A stretch of 64,000 bases of DNA from Mycobacterium branderi. Its GTDB lineage: Bacteria > Actinomycetota > Actinomycetes > Mycobacteriales > Mycobacteriaceae. Positions 46,983 to 56,010 of this stretch are shown in pieces; the stretch's first letter is position 1, and each line of letters begins with the position of its first letter. The notes under the pieces were generated by a model. The model was not told the DNA's origin. It did no database searches and was given only the letters and a program-made list of their open reading frames with translations. A program made the translations under genes and the position numbers. Location of the stretch: NCBI RefSeq assembly GCF_010728725.1, contig NZ_AP022606.1, positions 4,712,001 to 4,776,000 of the forward strand, read 5' to 3'.

Positions 46983-48179
46983 TCACCGTTCGGCGCGCTG
47001 GTAGGCGGTGACGACGGCCGCTCCCCCGAGCCCGATGTTGTGCTGCAGCGCGGCGGTCACGTTGTCGACCTGACGCTTGTCGGCGGTACCGCGCAGCTGC
47101 CAGGTCAGCTCGGCGCACTGCGCCAAACCGGTTGCGCCCAGCGGGTGGCCCTTGGAGATCAGCCCGCCGGACGGGTTGACCACCCAGCGGCCGCCGTAGG
47201 TGGTGTCGCCGTTGTCGATCAGCTTGGGCGCCTCACCCTCGCCGCACAGCCCGAGAGCCTCATAGAGCAGCAGCTCGTTGGCGGAAAAGCAGTCGTGCAG
47301 CTCGATCACCTGAAAATCGGTCGGCCCGAGACCGGACTGCTCGTAAACGCGTTGCGCGGCTTGAACATTCATGTCGTAGCCGATGAGATTTTTCGCCGTG
47401 CCGTCGAAGGTCGACGCGAAGTCGGTGGTCATCGCCTGGCCGACAATCTCGGTCGCCTGGCCGGCCAGCCCGTGCTTGTCGACGAACTTCTCGCTGGCCA
47501 GGATCGCCGCGCCCGACCCGTCCGAGGTGGGCGAACACTGCAGTTTCGTCAGCGGATCGGAGATCATCCGCGCCGCCAGGATGTCGTCGAGCGTGTAGGG
47601 CTCCTGGAACTGCGCGAACGGGTTGTTGACCGAGTGCTTGTGGTTCTTGTAGCCGATCTTGGCGAAATGCTCTGCGGTGCTGCCGTATTGGCGCATGTGC
47701 TCGCGACCGGCGGCGCCGAACATCCACGGTGCGACGGGCATCGCGAACTCGTCGATCTCCGCCATCGCCTTCACGTGCCGCGCCATCGGCGATTCGCGGT
47801 CCTGCGCACCGCCGCCCAGCGAGCCGGGCTGCATCTTCTCGAAGCCCAGCGCGATCGTGCAGTCGGCGAGCCCGCCGCGGATGGCCTGCGCAGCCAGAAA
47901 AAGCGCCGTCGAGCCCGTCGAGCAGTTGTTGTTGACGTTGACAATCGGAATCCCGGTCATGCCCAGCTCGTAAAGCGCCCGCTGCCCGGACGTCGAATCG
48001 CCGGCGACATAGCCGACATAGCCCTGCTCAACTTCGCGGTAGTCGATGCCCGCGTCTTCGAGCGCCTTGGTGCCGGACTCCCGCGCCATGTCGGGATAGT
48101 CCCAGTTTTCCCGGCGGCCCGGCTTCTCGAACTTCGTCATGCCGACGCCGACGACGTAAACCTTGTTTGTCATCGGCAT
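46983..48179 (-). CDS. ltp1: Thiolase/lipid-transfer protein Ltp1
   Basis: A 398-residue Ltp-type thiolase. Reactive Cys in NNNCSTGST (about C86), [10 protein letters not shown] and [10 protein letters not shown] as in its paralogue. Adjacent to truB, as ltp1 (Rv2790c) is in M. tuberculosis, and the sequence agrees with that protein over the [11 protein letters not shown] segment, where the paralogue differs, so this copy is the orthologue. The start could be 48179 or the ATG two codons later. Likely role is the last step of side-chain or branched-acid degradation. Confidence 0.93.
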   Translation of the reverse strand: MPMTNKVYVVGVGMTKFEKPGRRENWDYPDMARESGTKALEDAGIDYREVEQGYVGYVAGDSTSGQRALYELGMTGIPIVNVNNNCSTGSTALFLAAQAIRGGLADCTIALGFEKMQPGSLGGGAQDRESPMARHVKAMAEIDEFAMPVAPWMFGAAGREHMRQYGSTAEHFAKIGYKNHKHSVNNPFAQFQEPYTLDDILAARMISDPLTKLQCSPTSDGSGAAILASEKFVDKHGLAGQATEIVGQAMTTDFASTFDGTAKNLIGYDMNVQAAQRVYEQSGLGPTDFQVIELHDCFSANELLLYEALGLCGEGEAPKLIDNGDTTYGGRWVVNPSGGLISKGHPLGATGLAQCAELTWQLRGTADKRQVDNVTAALQHNIGLGGAAVVTAYQRAER

Positions 48180-48194
48180 AGCGTACTGCTCGCG

Positions 48195-49073
48195 CTACAA
48201 CGTGGCGGGGCGGATCACGACCACCGATTTGGTGCGCGGGCCGTCGTCGCGCAGCAGCGCGATCACCCGGTCGTCGGCGGCGCAGGCGGCGTAGACGCCG
48301 TCGATGCCGGCCGACGGCAGCGGCCGGCCGTGGGACACCGACACGGCTTCTTCAACAGTCAGCTCGCGGCGTGGAAAGAGCTGCAGGCACGCCTCGTCGA
48401 GATCCAGGCTCAGCCGCGGCTGCTCGGCCAGTTCGTCGAGCGTGCGCGCTTGATCCAGCCCGAAGCGCCCCACCCTGGTGCGCCGCAACGCCGTCAGATG
48501 TCCGCCGACACCGAGCGCGTCGCCCAGATCGCGGGCGAGCGCGCGGATGTAGGTTCCCGACGAGCAGTCGACCTCGACGTCGAGGTCGACGAGCCGATCG
48601 TGGCGCCTGCGGGCCACCAGCTCGAAGCGGTCGACGCGCACCGGCCGCGCGGCCAGTTCGACGGTCTGGCCCTCCCGGGCCAATCGATAAGCGCGCCGGC
48701 CGCCGATCTTGACCGCGCTGACCGCCGACGGCACCTGCATGATGTCGCCACGAAGGCCCGCGATGGCCGTCGTTACCGCATCGTCGGTCAGGTGCGCAGC
48801 GGAGACCTCTTGCAGCACTTCGCCTTCCGCGTCCTCGGTGGACGTCGACTGGCCCAGCCGAATGGTCGCCGCATACGACTTCGGCGCGCCGCTGATCAGC
48901 CCGAGGACCTTGGTCGCCCGCTCTACGCCGATCACCAGCACGCCGGTGGCCATCGGGTCCAGCGTCCCCGCGTGTCCCACGCGGCGGGTACCGAAGATCC
49001 GCCGGCATCGCCCCACCACGTCGTGGCTGGTCATCCCGGCGGGCTTGTCGACGATGACAAGGCCGGCGGTCAT
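48195..49073 (-). CDS. truB: tRNA pseudouridine-55 synthase
   Basis: A 292-residue TruB, which makes pseudouridine 55 in the T-loop of tRNAs. [17 protein letters not shown] starts the protein, and the catalytic Asp is in [29 protein letters not shown] and [14 protein letters not shown] follow. A mycobacterial C-terminal extension ends the protein. ATG overlaps the pptT stop by four bases. Confidence 0.97.
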   Translation of the reverse strand: MTAGLVIVDKPAGMTSHDVVGRCRRIFGTRRVGHAGTLDPMATGVLVIGVERATKVLGLISGAPKSYAATIRLGQSTSTEDAEGEVLQEVSAAHLTDDAVTTAIAGLRGDIMQVPSAVSAVKIGGRRAYRLAREGQTVELAARPVRVDRFELVARRRHDRLVDLDVEVDCSSGTYIRALARDLGDALGVGGHLTALRRTRVGRFGLDQARTLDELAEQPRLSLDLDEACLQLFPRRELTVEEAVSVSHGRPLPSAGIDGVYAACAADDRVIALLRDDGPRTKSVVVIRPATL

Positions 49074-49747
49074 AGCACGATCGCCGTGAGCACCAAGTCG
49101 TTTCGCACCGACCACCGCCCGCGCAGCGCGGTCAACGGCGGGCCGGACAGCGCGGCGCCGTCGACCAGGATCTTGGAGACGAACACGCCCGTGGACCCGT
49201 TCGGATCCACGTCGAACACGATGTGAGCGTCCTCGAAACCCAGCCAGCGCCGCGTCAACGGAAACCACGCCTTGTAGGTTGCCTCCTTGGCGCAGAACAG
49301 GATTCGATCCCAGTGCAGGCTGTCGGGCAGCGCGGAGATTTCGTGGCGTTCCTCCGCCAGCGTGATCGCGTCAAGCACACCGTCCGGTAGCACGTCGTGC
49401 GGTTCGGCGTCGATGCCCACCGAGCGCACTGCACCGCTGCGGCCCACCAGGGCGCCGCGGTAGCCCGTGCAGTGCGTGAGGCTGCCCACCACGCCCTCGG
49501 GCCAGCACGGCTCGCCCTTGTCGCCCTTCAGAATTGGCAACGGCGGCAACCCCAGTTCGCCCAGCGCGATCCGGGCACAGTGCCGGACGGTGGTGAATTC
49601 GTTGCGCCGCTTGGCCACCGAGCGTGCGATCAACGGCTCTTCCTCGGGCAGCGGCGTCAGGCCGGGCGGGTCCGAATACAACTCGGCAAATGCCAGGTTG
49701 TCGGCATGCTCGGGCAGCACCGCCGACATCAACGTGCTGTCGGTCAT
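49070..49747 (-). CDS. pptT: 4'-phosphopantetheinyl transferase PptT
   Basis: A 225-residue Sfp-type transferase. The Mg-binding GIDAEPHD (D113, E115) and [19 protein letters not shown] (E155, K159) are present, with SLTHC upstream. It loads phosphopantetheine from CoA onto carrier domains of polyketide synthases and peptide synthetases used for mycolic and siderophore pathways. Coupled to both neighbours by ATGA overlaps. Essential in M. tuberculosis. Confidence 0.96.
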   Translation of the reverse strand: MTDSTLMSAVLPEHADNLAFAELYSDPPGLTPLPEEEPLIARSVAKRRNEFTTVRHCARIALGELGLPPLPILKGDKGEPCWPEGVVGSLTHCTGYRGALVGRSGAVRSVGIDAEPHDVLPDGVLDAITLAEERHEISALPDSLHWDRILFCAKEATYKAWFPLTRRWLGFEDAHIVFDVDPNGSTGVFVSKILVDGAALSGPPLTALRGRWSVRNDLVLTAIVL

Positions 49748-50703
49748 CGTGATTGCCGCTGCCGCAACCGTTCCCGGAACTGTTCGGCCTGCTTGCGCAT
49801 CTCGGGGGTGATCACGAAATGTCCGCCGAAATCGTTGAGGTACCCGGGCGCATACTGCGGGTCCGGCAGCACCTGGCGCAGCCAGCTGAACGGCTTGCGG
49901 CGCCGCCATTCCCGCGGGTAGCCCACCGACACCTCTTCGAAGCGCACCCCGTCGTACCACGTGGTGCGGGGAATGTGCAGGTGGCCGTAGACCGAGCAGG
50001 TCGCGTTGTAGCGGGTGTGCCAGTCGGCGGTCTCGGTGGTGCCGCACCACAGCGAGAACTCCGGGTAGAACAACGCATCACAGGGCTCGCGCACCAGCGG
50101 GAAATGGTTGACCAGCACGGTCGGCGTCATCCAGTCGAGCTCTTCCAGGCGCTTGCGGGTGGCCGCCAACCGATCCCGGCACCAGGCCTCGCGGGTGCCG
50201 TACGGCTCGGGCGACAACAGGAATTCGTCGGTGGCCACCACGTTGTGTTCCCGGGCGATCGCCAGGCCTTCGGCTTTGGTGGTCGCCCCTTCCGGCAGGA
50301 ATGTGTAGTCGTAGAGCAGAAACATCGGCACGATCGTGGCCGGGCCGCCCCGCTCGGTCCACACCGGGAAGGGATGCTCCGGGGTGACGATGCCCAGTTC
50401 GTCGCACATGTGCACCAGGTAGTCGTAGCGCGCGCGGCCGAAGACCTGCATCGGGTCCTTGCCGGTGGTCCACAGCTCGTGGTTGCCGGGCACCCAGATG
50501 ACCTTGGCGAACCGTCGTCGCAGCAGATCCAGCGACCAGCGGATGTCATCGGTGCGTTCGCCGACGTCACCGGCGACGATCAGCCAGTCGTCCGGCGACG
50601 ACGGGTGCAGCGATTCGGTGACGGGCTTGTTGCCGAGGTGACCGGTGTGCAGGTCGGAGACCGCCCACAGCGTCGGCTCGTGCCGCGTGTTTTCTGCCGC
50701 CAC
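49744..50703 (-). CDS. Metallophosphoesterase (Rv2795c-like)
   Basis: A 319-residue calcineurin-like phosphoesterase. Metal-binding motifs are AVSDLHTGHLGN (D-x-H), IVAGDVGERTDD (GDxxD-type), VPGNHELW (GNHE), VNHFPLV and YGHLHIPRT (GHxH). A hydrolase of phosphate esters using two metals. In M. tuberculosis Rv2795c opposes PptT by hydrolysing phosphopantetheine from carriers (PptH); the coupling to pptT here agrees with that. First gene of the phosphoesterase-pptT-truB operon. Confidence 0.93.
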   Translation of the reverse strand: MAAENTRHEPTLWAVSDLHTGHLGNKPVTESLHPSSPDDWLIVAGDVGERTDDIRWSLDLLRRRFAKVIWVPGNHELWTTGKDPMQVFGRARYDYLVHMCDELGIVTPEHPFPVWTERGGPATIVPMFLLYDYTFLPEGATTKAEGLAIAREHNVVATDEFLLSPEPYGTREAWCRDRLAATRKRLEELDWMTPTVLVNHFPLVREPCDALFYPEFSLWCGTTETADWHTRYNATCSVYGHLHIPRTTWYDGVRFEEVSVGYPREWRRRKPFSWLRQVLPDPQYAPGYLNDFGGHFVITPEMRKQAEQFRERLRQRQSR

Positions 50704-50767
50704 GACTCCTCAGCGTAGCCAGCCAACCGGGTGCGGACAGGAACAGGTTCTAGTTAGACTGCCCGCC

Positions 50768-51361
50768 ATGGCCGGAAAGTGGCTCGCGAAATTGCGTGTG
50801 ATCACGGCACTGGGCGCGCTGCTGATGGCGGTTGTCGTGGTCTGGCAGAGTACCCCGCCGACCGGTAGCGGCGGCATGGCCGTGCAGTTGCGGTCCACCG
50901 GCGCACCGCTGGACCCGGCCACCACGATGAAAAGCCCGATCGTGGCCACCACCGATCCCCGGCCGTTCGACCCCTGCGAGGACATCCCATTCGACGTCGT
51001 CCAGCGGCTCGGCCTGTCGTACACCCCGCCCGAGCACGAGGAGGGGCTGCGCTGCCACTACGACGCGGGCAACTACCAGTTGGCCGTCGAGCCGATCGTC
51101 TGGCGCAGCTACGAGCAGACGTTGCCGGCCGACGCTCTCGAGACCACAGTGAACGGTCACCGGGCCGCGCAGTACTGGGTGCTCAAGCCGACCTACCACA
51201 ACAGCTATTGGTACGTTTCCTGCATGGTGGCGTTCAAGACCAGCTACGGGCTGATCCAGCAGGCGCTGTTCTATTCGACGGTCTACTCCAATCCCGACGT
51301 CGACTGCCCGGCCACCAATTTGCAACGGGCCAACGAGCTTTCCCCCTACTACGTGTTCTGA
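50768..51361 (+). CDS. DUF3558-like secreted protein
   Basis: A 197-residue protein with one N-terminal hydrophobic segment (about residues 9-26) that can act as an uncleaved signal anchor; there is no lipobox Cys. The mature part has PFDPCEDIPFDVVQRLGL and two later Cys (RCHYD, CMVAF, CPATN), typical of mycobacterial DUF3558 lipoproteins. ATG at 50768. The next gene starts four bases after its stop, so they form a pair. Cell-envelope location is likely, function unknown. Confidence 0.82.
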   Translation: MAGKWLAKLRVITALGALLMAVVVVWQSTPPTGSGGMAVQLRSTGAPLDPATTMKSPIVATTDPRPFDPCEDIPFDVVQRLGLSYTPPEHEEGLRCHYDAGNYQLAVEPIVWRSYEQTLPADALETTVNGHRAAQYWVLKPTYHNSYWYVSCMVAFKTSYGLIQQALFYSTVYSNPDVDCPATNLQRANELSPYYVF

Positions 51362-51365
51362 TGCG

Positions 51366-53057
51366 GTGACGACGGCATCCACCCGGTCCCCGGAGTCGAT
51401 GCTGCGCACGCGCATTCGGCGTGCCGGCGGTCGCGTCCTGCGCCCACTGCTGCACCTGCCGGCGGAAACCACGCGTTACACGGTGAGCCGCGTCGCCGTC
51501 CCGATGCGCGACGGCGCCGAGCTCGCCGCCGACCACTACGCCCCAACCGGCACCGAGCCCGTCGGGACCCTGTTGGTCCGCGGGCCGTACGGCCGCGGGT
51601 TTCCGTTCTCGCTGATATACGGCGCGCTGTACGCCGCCCGCGGCTACCACGTGGTGCTGCAAAGCGTTCGGGGAACATTCGGGTCGGCGGGGGTCTTCGA
51701 ACCAATGGTCCGTGAGGCCGACGACGGCGCCGACACCGTGGCATGGTTGCGTCAGCAGCCGTGGTTCACCGGCCGGTTCGGCACCGTCGGACTGTCGTAT
51801 CTCGGCTTCACCCAGTGGGCGATCCTGGCTGACCCTCCACCGGAACTGGCCGCCGCCGTCATCACCGCAGGGCCCCACGACTTCTGCGCGTCGTCGTGGG
51901 GAACCGGCTCGTTCGGGCTCAACGACTTCCTGGGCTGGAGCGACCTGATCGCCCACCAGGAAGAACCCCGGATCCGGAGCGGCATTCGCCAGCTGCTCGC
52001 CCGCCGCCGGGTGGCCCGCGCGGCCGGCAAGTTGCCGCTCGGCGCGGGGGGCCGGGCGCTGCTCGGCGAGGGCGCGCCCTGGTACGAGTCCTGGCTGGAA
52101 CACCAGGACCGCGACGACCCGTTCTGGGAGCCGATGCGTTTCACCGCCGCACTGGACAAGGCGCAGGTCCCCGTGCTTCTGTTCGGCGGCTGGCAGGACC
52201 TGTTCCTGCGGCAGACACTCGAGCAATACCGGCATCTGCGCGACCGGTCCGTCGACGTGGCGCTGACCGTCGGGCCGTGGACCCATACCCAGCTGCTCAC
52301 CACCGGCTTGGGCGCCATCAGCCGCGAATCCCTGGCGTGGCTGGACACCCATCTGGGCGGTGCGGCGGGCAGGTCGCGGCCCAGCAGGGTGCGGGTCTTC
52401 GTCACCGGTGAAGGTTGGCGGGAGCTGGCGGATTGGCCGCCGGCGACGACCACCCGGCCGCTGTACCTGCAACCCGGCGGCGGGCTGGCCACCAAGCCGC
52501 CCTCCCCTGCCCCGGCAGCCACGTTCCGGTTCGACCCGGCCGACCCGACGCCCACGATCGGCGGCCCGCTGCTCTCGCCGAACAGCGGATACCGCAACGA
52601 CAGCCGGCTCGCCCGCCGCGACGACGTGCTCGTGTTCACCGGCGACGCGCTCGCCGACGACCTCTGCGTGCACGGCAACCCGATCGTCGAGCTGGCACAC
52701 ACCACCGACAATCCCCACGTCGACGTGTTCGTCCGGGTCAGCGAGGTGGACGCGCGGGATCGCTCCCGCAACGTCAGCGACGGGTATCGGCGGCTGGCCG
52801 AGCCGCTGGACCCGCTGCGCATCGAACTCGACGCCGTGGCACACCGATTCCGCGCCGGCTCGCGCATCCGCGTGCTCATCGCCGGCGGCTGGCATCCGCG
52901 CTATGCACGCAACCTCGGCACCGGCGAGCCGGTGGTGAGCGGCAGCCGAATGACACCGACCACCCACAGCGTGCACTTCGGCACGTCGCGGTTGCTGCTC
53001 CCGGTCGACCAGACCTCAGCCGACGGCATTGCGGACCCGGGCGGCGATCCGCGCTAG
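51366..53057 (+). CDS. CocE/NonD-family serine hydrolase (Rv2800-like)
   Basis: A 563-residue hydrolase of the X-Pro dipeptidyl-peptidase/cocaine esterase type. The nucleophile is GLSYLG (S144), the acidic residue lies in GGWQDLFLRQTLEQY, and the His is in GPWTHTQLL. A C-terminal jelly-roll domain (about residues 335-560, with RVRVFVTGEGWRELADWPP) completes the family. It hydrolyses esters or amides. GTG start at 51366 follows the DUF3558 gene. The 3' end overlaps the opposite-strand DUF1802 gene by 42 bases. Confidence 0.9.
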   Translation: MTTASTRSPESMLRTRIRRAGGRVLRPLLHLPAETTRYTVSRVAVPMRDGAELAADHYAPTGTEPVGTLLVRGPYGRGFPFSLIYGALYAARGYHVVLQSVRGTFGSAGVFEPMVREADDGADTVAWLRQQPWFTGRFGTVGLSYLGFTQWAILADPPPELAAAVITAGPHDFCASSWGTGSFGLNDFLGWSDLIAHQEEPRIRSGIRQLLARRRVARAAGKLPLGAGGRALLGEGAPWYESWLEHQDRDDPFWEPMRFTAALDKAQVPVLLFGGWQDLFLRQTLEQYRHLRDRSVDVALTVGPWTHTQLLTTGLGAISRESLAWLDTHLGGAAGRSRPSRVRVFVTGEGWRELADWPPATTTRPLYLQPGGGLATKPPSPAPAATFRFDPADPTPTIGGPLLSPNSGYRNDSRLARRDDVLVFTGDALADDLCVHGNPIVELAHTTDNPHVDVFVRVSEVDARDRSRNVSDGYRRLAEPLDPLRIELDAVAHRFRAGSRIRVLIAGGWHPRYARNLGTGEPVVSGSRMTPTTHSVHFGTSRLLLPVDQTSADGIADPGGDPR

Positions 53058-53561
53058 CGCCGCCTCGTCGTACACGGGCGACGCCAGGCTCGGGGTGATC
53101 GGAACCTGCACCCAGCTGGTGCATCCCGCATAGTCCGCAGTCCGTGCCAGCGTCACCGGCTCGGCCAACGGGATGGCCTGCACCACCAGCACGGCCAGCC
53201 GATGCTTGGGCCGGAAGTCCAGCCGGTCCTTGCGGACCGATTCGGTGGTCCAGATATGCAGGTCCTCGATCGCCTCGAGGTGTTCGGGACGGTTAACCGC
53301 AAGCGCGGCAACAACTTTGGCCGCTGCGCGGACAATCAGCCGGTCGTCGGTGCTGTCGGCGGCCGCTGCGGTCAGCAGATCCCGGTGCTCGGGCCGGACC
53401 CGCTCGGCGTGGCTGTGCGCCACCGTCGGAAACAACACGAATTCGTCGGCGGCGACGTCGAAGCGCTTTTCGTGGATCCCGCCTTTGCGCAGCAGCACGG
53501 TCTGGCGACCGTCCAGCAGCGCATGCACGACCGCGCTCCACTCCTTGAGCGCAGCCGTCAT
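53016..53561 (-). CDS. DUF1802 family protein
   Basis: A 181-residue protein. MTAALKEWSAVVHALLDGRQTVLLRKGGIHEKRFDV begins the family, followed by FVLFPTVAHSHAERVRPEHRDLL and LHIWTTESVRKDRLDFRPKHRLAVLVVQA. Function unknown; many members sit beside cytosolic hydrolases. Its ATG overlaps the stop of the DUF2277 gene by four bases. Confidence 0.82.
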   Translation of the reverse strand: MTAALKEWSAVVHALLDGRQTVLLRKGGIHEKRFDVAADEFVLFPTVAHSHAERVRPEHRDLLTAAAADSTDDRLIVRAAAKVVAALAVNRPEHLEAIEDLHIWTTESVRKDRLDFRPKHRLAVLVVQAIPLAEPVTLARTADYAGCTSWVQVPITPSLASPVYDEAALARIAARVRNAVG

Positions 53562-53806
53562 CTCGTCGCGAGCCGGCGCAGCGGCGGCATGGTTTTGGGA
53601 GGCTGACGCCGCGCCGGCAGCGTGGCCAGCAACTGCGTCGTCGCTTCCGCGACTTGTGCGACCGCAGCCTCGAAGGCCTCGGCGTTGGCCGCCGACGGGC
53701 GCGTGACGCCGCTGACCTTGCGCACGTATTGGCGCGCCGCCGCCTCGATCTCGGCGGCCGTCGCCGGCGGCTCGAGTCCGCGCAGTTCGGTGATGTTCCG
53801 GCACAT
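53558..53806 (-). CDS. DUF2277 family protein
   Basis: An 82-residue protein starting MCRNITELRGLEPPATAAEIEAAA, the strongly conserved beginning of DUF2277, then RQYVRKVSGVTRPSAANAEAF and an Ala/Thr-rich helix. Function unknown. It leads the two-gene DUF2277-DUF1802 unit and is divergent from the enoyl-CoA hydratase gene. Confidence 0.85.
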   Translation of the reverse strand: MCRNITELRGLEPPATAAEIEAAARQYVRKVSGVTRPSAANAEAFEAAVAQVAEATTQLLATLPARRQPPKTMPPLRRLATR

Positions 53807-53842
53807 GCATCAACCATAGGTGGGCCTGGTTACGGTGATGCG

Positions 53843-54589
53843 ATGAGCGACATTCTGCTGATCGACACCGACGAACGCGTCCGCACCCTGACCCTGAACC
53901 GCCCCGAGTCCCGCAATGCGCTGTCCGCGGCGCTGCGGGACCGGTTTTTCGCCGCGCTGGCGCAGGCCGAGGAGGACGACGCCGTCGACGTCGTGATCCT
54001 CACCGGCGCCGACCCGGTGTTCTGCGCGGGACTGGACCTCAAAGAGCTGGGCGGGCAGTCGGCGCTGCCGGACATCTCGCCGCGCTGGCCGGCCATGACC
54101 AAACCGGTGATCGGCGCCATCAACGGCGCCGCCGTCACCGGCGGGCTGGAGCTGGCGCTGTACTGCGACATCCTGATCGCCTCGGAGCAGGCCCGGTTCG
54201 CCGACACGCATGCGCGGGTGGGGCTGCTGCCGACGTGGGGGCTGAGCGTGCGGCTGCCGCAGAAGGTCGGAATCGGACTGGCCCGCCGGATGAGCCTCAC
54301 CGGCGACTACCTGTCCGCGCAGGACGCACTGCGCGCCGGGCTGGTCACCGAGGTGGTGCCGCACGACGAGCTGCTGCCCGCCGCCCGCAAAGTGGCCGCC
54401 TCGATCGTCGGCAACAACCAAAACGCGGTGCGCGCACTGCTGGCGTCCTACCACCGCATCGACGAGTCGCAGACCAGCGCGGGGCTATGGCTGGAGGCAA
54501 GCGCGGCCAGGCAATACCGGACCACCGGCGAGGACATTGCCGCCAACCGGGACGCCGTGTTGCGCCGCGGCCGGGCGCAAGTGCGGTAG
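53843..54589 (+). CDS. Enoyl-CoA hydratase (possible EchA16)
   Basis: A 248-residue crotonase. TLTLNRPESRNALSAALRD near the N-terminus, GADPVFCAGLDLKELGG (oxyanion hole) and PVIGAINGAAVTGGLELALYCD with a catalytic-type Glu in THARVGLLPTWG are visible. It hydrates enoyl-CoA. Length and position a few genes before dinF fit echA16 (Rv2831) in M. tuberculosis, but the symbol is not certain. Its 3' end overlaps the opposite-strand hypothetical gene by about 105 bases. Confidence 0.88.
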   Translation: MSDILLIDTDERVRTLTLNRPESRNALSAALRDRFFAALAQAEEDDAVDVVILTGADPVFCAGLDLKELGGQSALPDISPRWPAMTKPVIGAINGAAVTGGLELALYCDILIASEQARFADTHARVGLLPTWGLSVRLPQKVGIGLARRMSLTGDYLSAQDALRAGLVTEVVPHDELLPAARKVAASIVGNNQNAVRALLASYHRIDESQTSAGLWLEASAARQYRTTGEDIAANRDAVLRRGRAQVR

Positions 54590-54847
54590 ATCTGCGGGTG
54601 CGATCACCGTTACGTCCACCGACAAATAGTCGGCAAGGGCGTGCGCCTTCGGCCAATCGCCGGCACGTACCGCGCTTGCCAGATCTTCGACAAACGGTGT
54701 CGTAGCGCCCAACTCGGCCAGCCAGGCAGACAGCGTCGTCACGATGTCCTCGCCCGACACCAGCACTGTGCGCCTGTCATGCAGACGATCGGTCAATTGG
54801 TAGACGGCCGCATCGAGCTTGGCGCGGTGGAATCGATGCGATGACAC
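54485..54847 (-). CDS. Hypothetical small protein
   Basis: A 120-residue frame starting MSSHRFHRAKLDAAVYQLTDRLHDRRTVLVSG. Residues 1-85 lie in an otherwise empty interval and look protein-like (helical, mixed charge). The remaining 35 are antisense to the enoyl-CoA hydratase gene and rich in Gly, Pro and Ala. It may be a real gene whose 3' part overlaps, or a gene that has lost its proper stop. Not recognised; no family assigned. Confidence 0.45.
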   Translation of the reverse strand: MSSHRFHRAKLDAAVYQLTDRLHDRRTVLVSGEDIVTTLSAWLAELGATTPFVEDLASAVRAGDWPKAHALADYLSVDVTVIAPADLPHLRPAAAQHGVPVGGNVLAGGPVLPGRACLQP

Positions 54848-54902
54848 TGGAGATCTCCTTCGTGGCTAGCACCACTTTGTCCCCACCACGAGGCATTGTC
54901 GC

Positions 54903-54918
54903 GAGTAGTCCGCTACTC
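54903..54918. terminator. Hairpin in the interval between lipoprotein and hypothetical genes
   Basis: GAGTAG-TCCG-CTACTC forms a perfect 6-base stem with a tetraloop, 15 bases past the lipoprotein stop codon. It lacks a T-run, as is common for mycobacterial intrinsic terminators, and could also be an operator for the downstream gene. Confidence 0.35.
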
Positions 54919-54932
54919 CAATCGACTACGTC

Positions 54933-55664
54933 CTACTGGCCGCGGACCGCCGAGGTGGCCTTGACCAGTAGATCCGACAGCAGCTGTTGCGGATTGAGTT
55001 GCGTGTCCGTGCTGCCCATCACCACCACAGAGGTCTGGTCGTCGAGCGCCGCCGTGTAGATGTAGTCGGGGTCGTCCGAGGCGTCGGCGCTCAGCTTGAC
55101 TCCGGTGGTGTTGAGGCCGTCGATGTGCGGGGCCGGGATGCGCTCCGCGGTTCCGGTCGCCTGCGGGTCGCCGGACAATGTGACCCGATCGCAGCCGGCC
55201 GCGGCTTGCCCGGCCGGCACCGGCTGGGGCAACCGGAGCGCGACGACGTAGATGTTGCCCTGGTCGCCCTCGCCGCGGACACCGGCCGCCTGGGCGCCGA
55301 CCGACGGTTCGACGTTCGGTGGAATGACCATCGCGCGGCATTGCGGCGGATCGATCTGCGCTTTGGTGAACGCGGTGATCCCTGAGCTGTCGATATCGTG
55401 TTGCGCCAACGCCTTTGGTGGTTCGGCCTGCGGAGCAAAGCCGGCCGGAAAGTCGTCTTTGACGTTGTCGACGCGCCCGATGTCATAGGCCGCGGGAGCC
55501 GCAGCAGCCGGCACATTGGTTGCCGACGGCGGTTGCGACGACGCTGACGACGCGGCCGCCGGCGGCCTTTCGGCGGACTGGCCGCACGCCGAGATGGCCA
55601 CGCTTGCGCCGAGTGCTGTGAGCAGGCAAGCGATTTGACGGATGGTGGGCGATTGGGAAGTCAT
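54933..55664 (-). CDS. Putative lipoprotein, DUF5642-like
   Basis: A 243-residue secreted protein. The signal peptide (residues 7-25, IRQIACLLTALGASVAIS) ends in the lipobox ISAC (C27), followed by a Ser/Ala/Pro-rich linker to about residue 60. The mature domain has YDIGRVDNVKDDFPAGF, QIDPPQCRAMVIPP and a second Cys (AAGCDRVTLS). It probably sits on the outer face of the cytoplasmic membrane. Function unknown. ATG at 55664; an overlapping upstream ATG is followed at once by a stop. Confidence 0.82.
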   Translation of the reverse strand: MTSQSPTIRQIACLLTALGASVAISACGQSAERPPAAASSASSQPPSATNVPAAAAPAAYDIGRVDNVKDDFPAGFAPQAEPPKALAQHDIDSSGITAFTKAQIDPPQCRAMVIPPNVEPSVGAQAAGVRGEGDQGNIYVVALRLPQPVPAGQAAAGCDRVTLSGDPQATGTAERIPAPHIDGLNTTGVKLSADASDDPDYIYTAALDDQTSVVVMGSTDTQLNPQQLLSDLLVKATSAVRGQ

Positions 55665-55776
55665 TGCATGGTCCTTGAGGGTCGGTCCGTCTGGAAGGTC
55701 TTCGAAGCCGCTGCGCCCGACGGGCGAACACCCGGCCCCGCCGGGCCGGGTGTTCGCTTCGGCGACGCTTCGCGGG

Positions 55777-56010
55777 TCACCACCACCACCACCAGTGATG
55801 CCACCACCGGTGGTGATGCCACCAGTGTTCCGGCATGGGCGTGTCATGCCAACCCGCGGCCACAACGCTGTTCAGGTCGGACGGATTGCCCGAAGCCGCG
55901 GGGGTGGCGTGCGCCGACGGGAGGGCGCCCAAGAGCATCGCGCCACTGACAGCACCGGCGCCGATCGCACCCAGCACCGCCCGGCGCGCCGAACCCGCCC
56001 AACTCGACAT
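55777..56010 (-). CDS. Secreted mini-protein with His/Trp-rich tail
   Basis: A 77-residue protein. Residues 1-36 form a signal peptide (RRAVLGAIGAGAVSGAMLLGALPSAHA) with an AHA cleavage site, giving a mature part of about 41 residues. The last 16 are HWWHHHRWWHHWWWWW; with seven His residues in the mature tail it may bind metal or haem, but that is inference. No relative is recognised. It lies 112 bases upstream of the lipoprotein gene on the same strand and is followed on the other side by the AT-rich stretch. Confidence 0.65.
   Translation of the reverse strand: MSSWAGSARRAVLGAIGAGAVSGAMLLGALPSAHATPAASGNPSDLNSVVAAGWHDTPMPEHWWHHHRWWHHWWWWW

Larger units (their letters stand above)
44996..48179. 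repeat. Tandem duplication of the Ltp-type thiolase gene
   Basis: Two same-strand thiolase genes (44996-46186 and 46983-48179) share long stretches of identical codons, for example around the GGCTACAAGAACCACAAGCA and [17 protein letters not shown] regions, separated by a TetR gene. The similarity is at DNA level, indicating a fairly recent duplication or gene conversion. Confidence 0.85.

Noticed and set aside
46875..49226. 783-residue open frame on the plus strand
   Set aside because: It runs antisense through ltp1 and truB, which have clear family motifs; its composition (Arg/His/Gly-rich) is that of a high-GC shadow frame.
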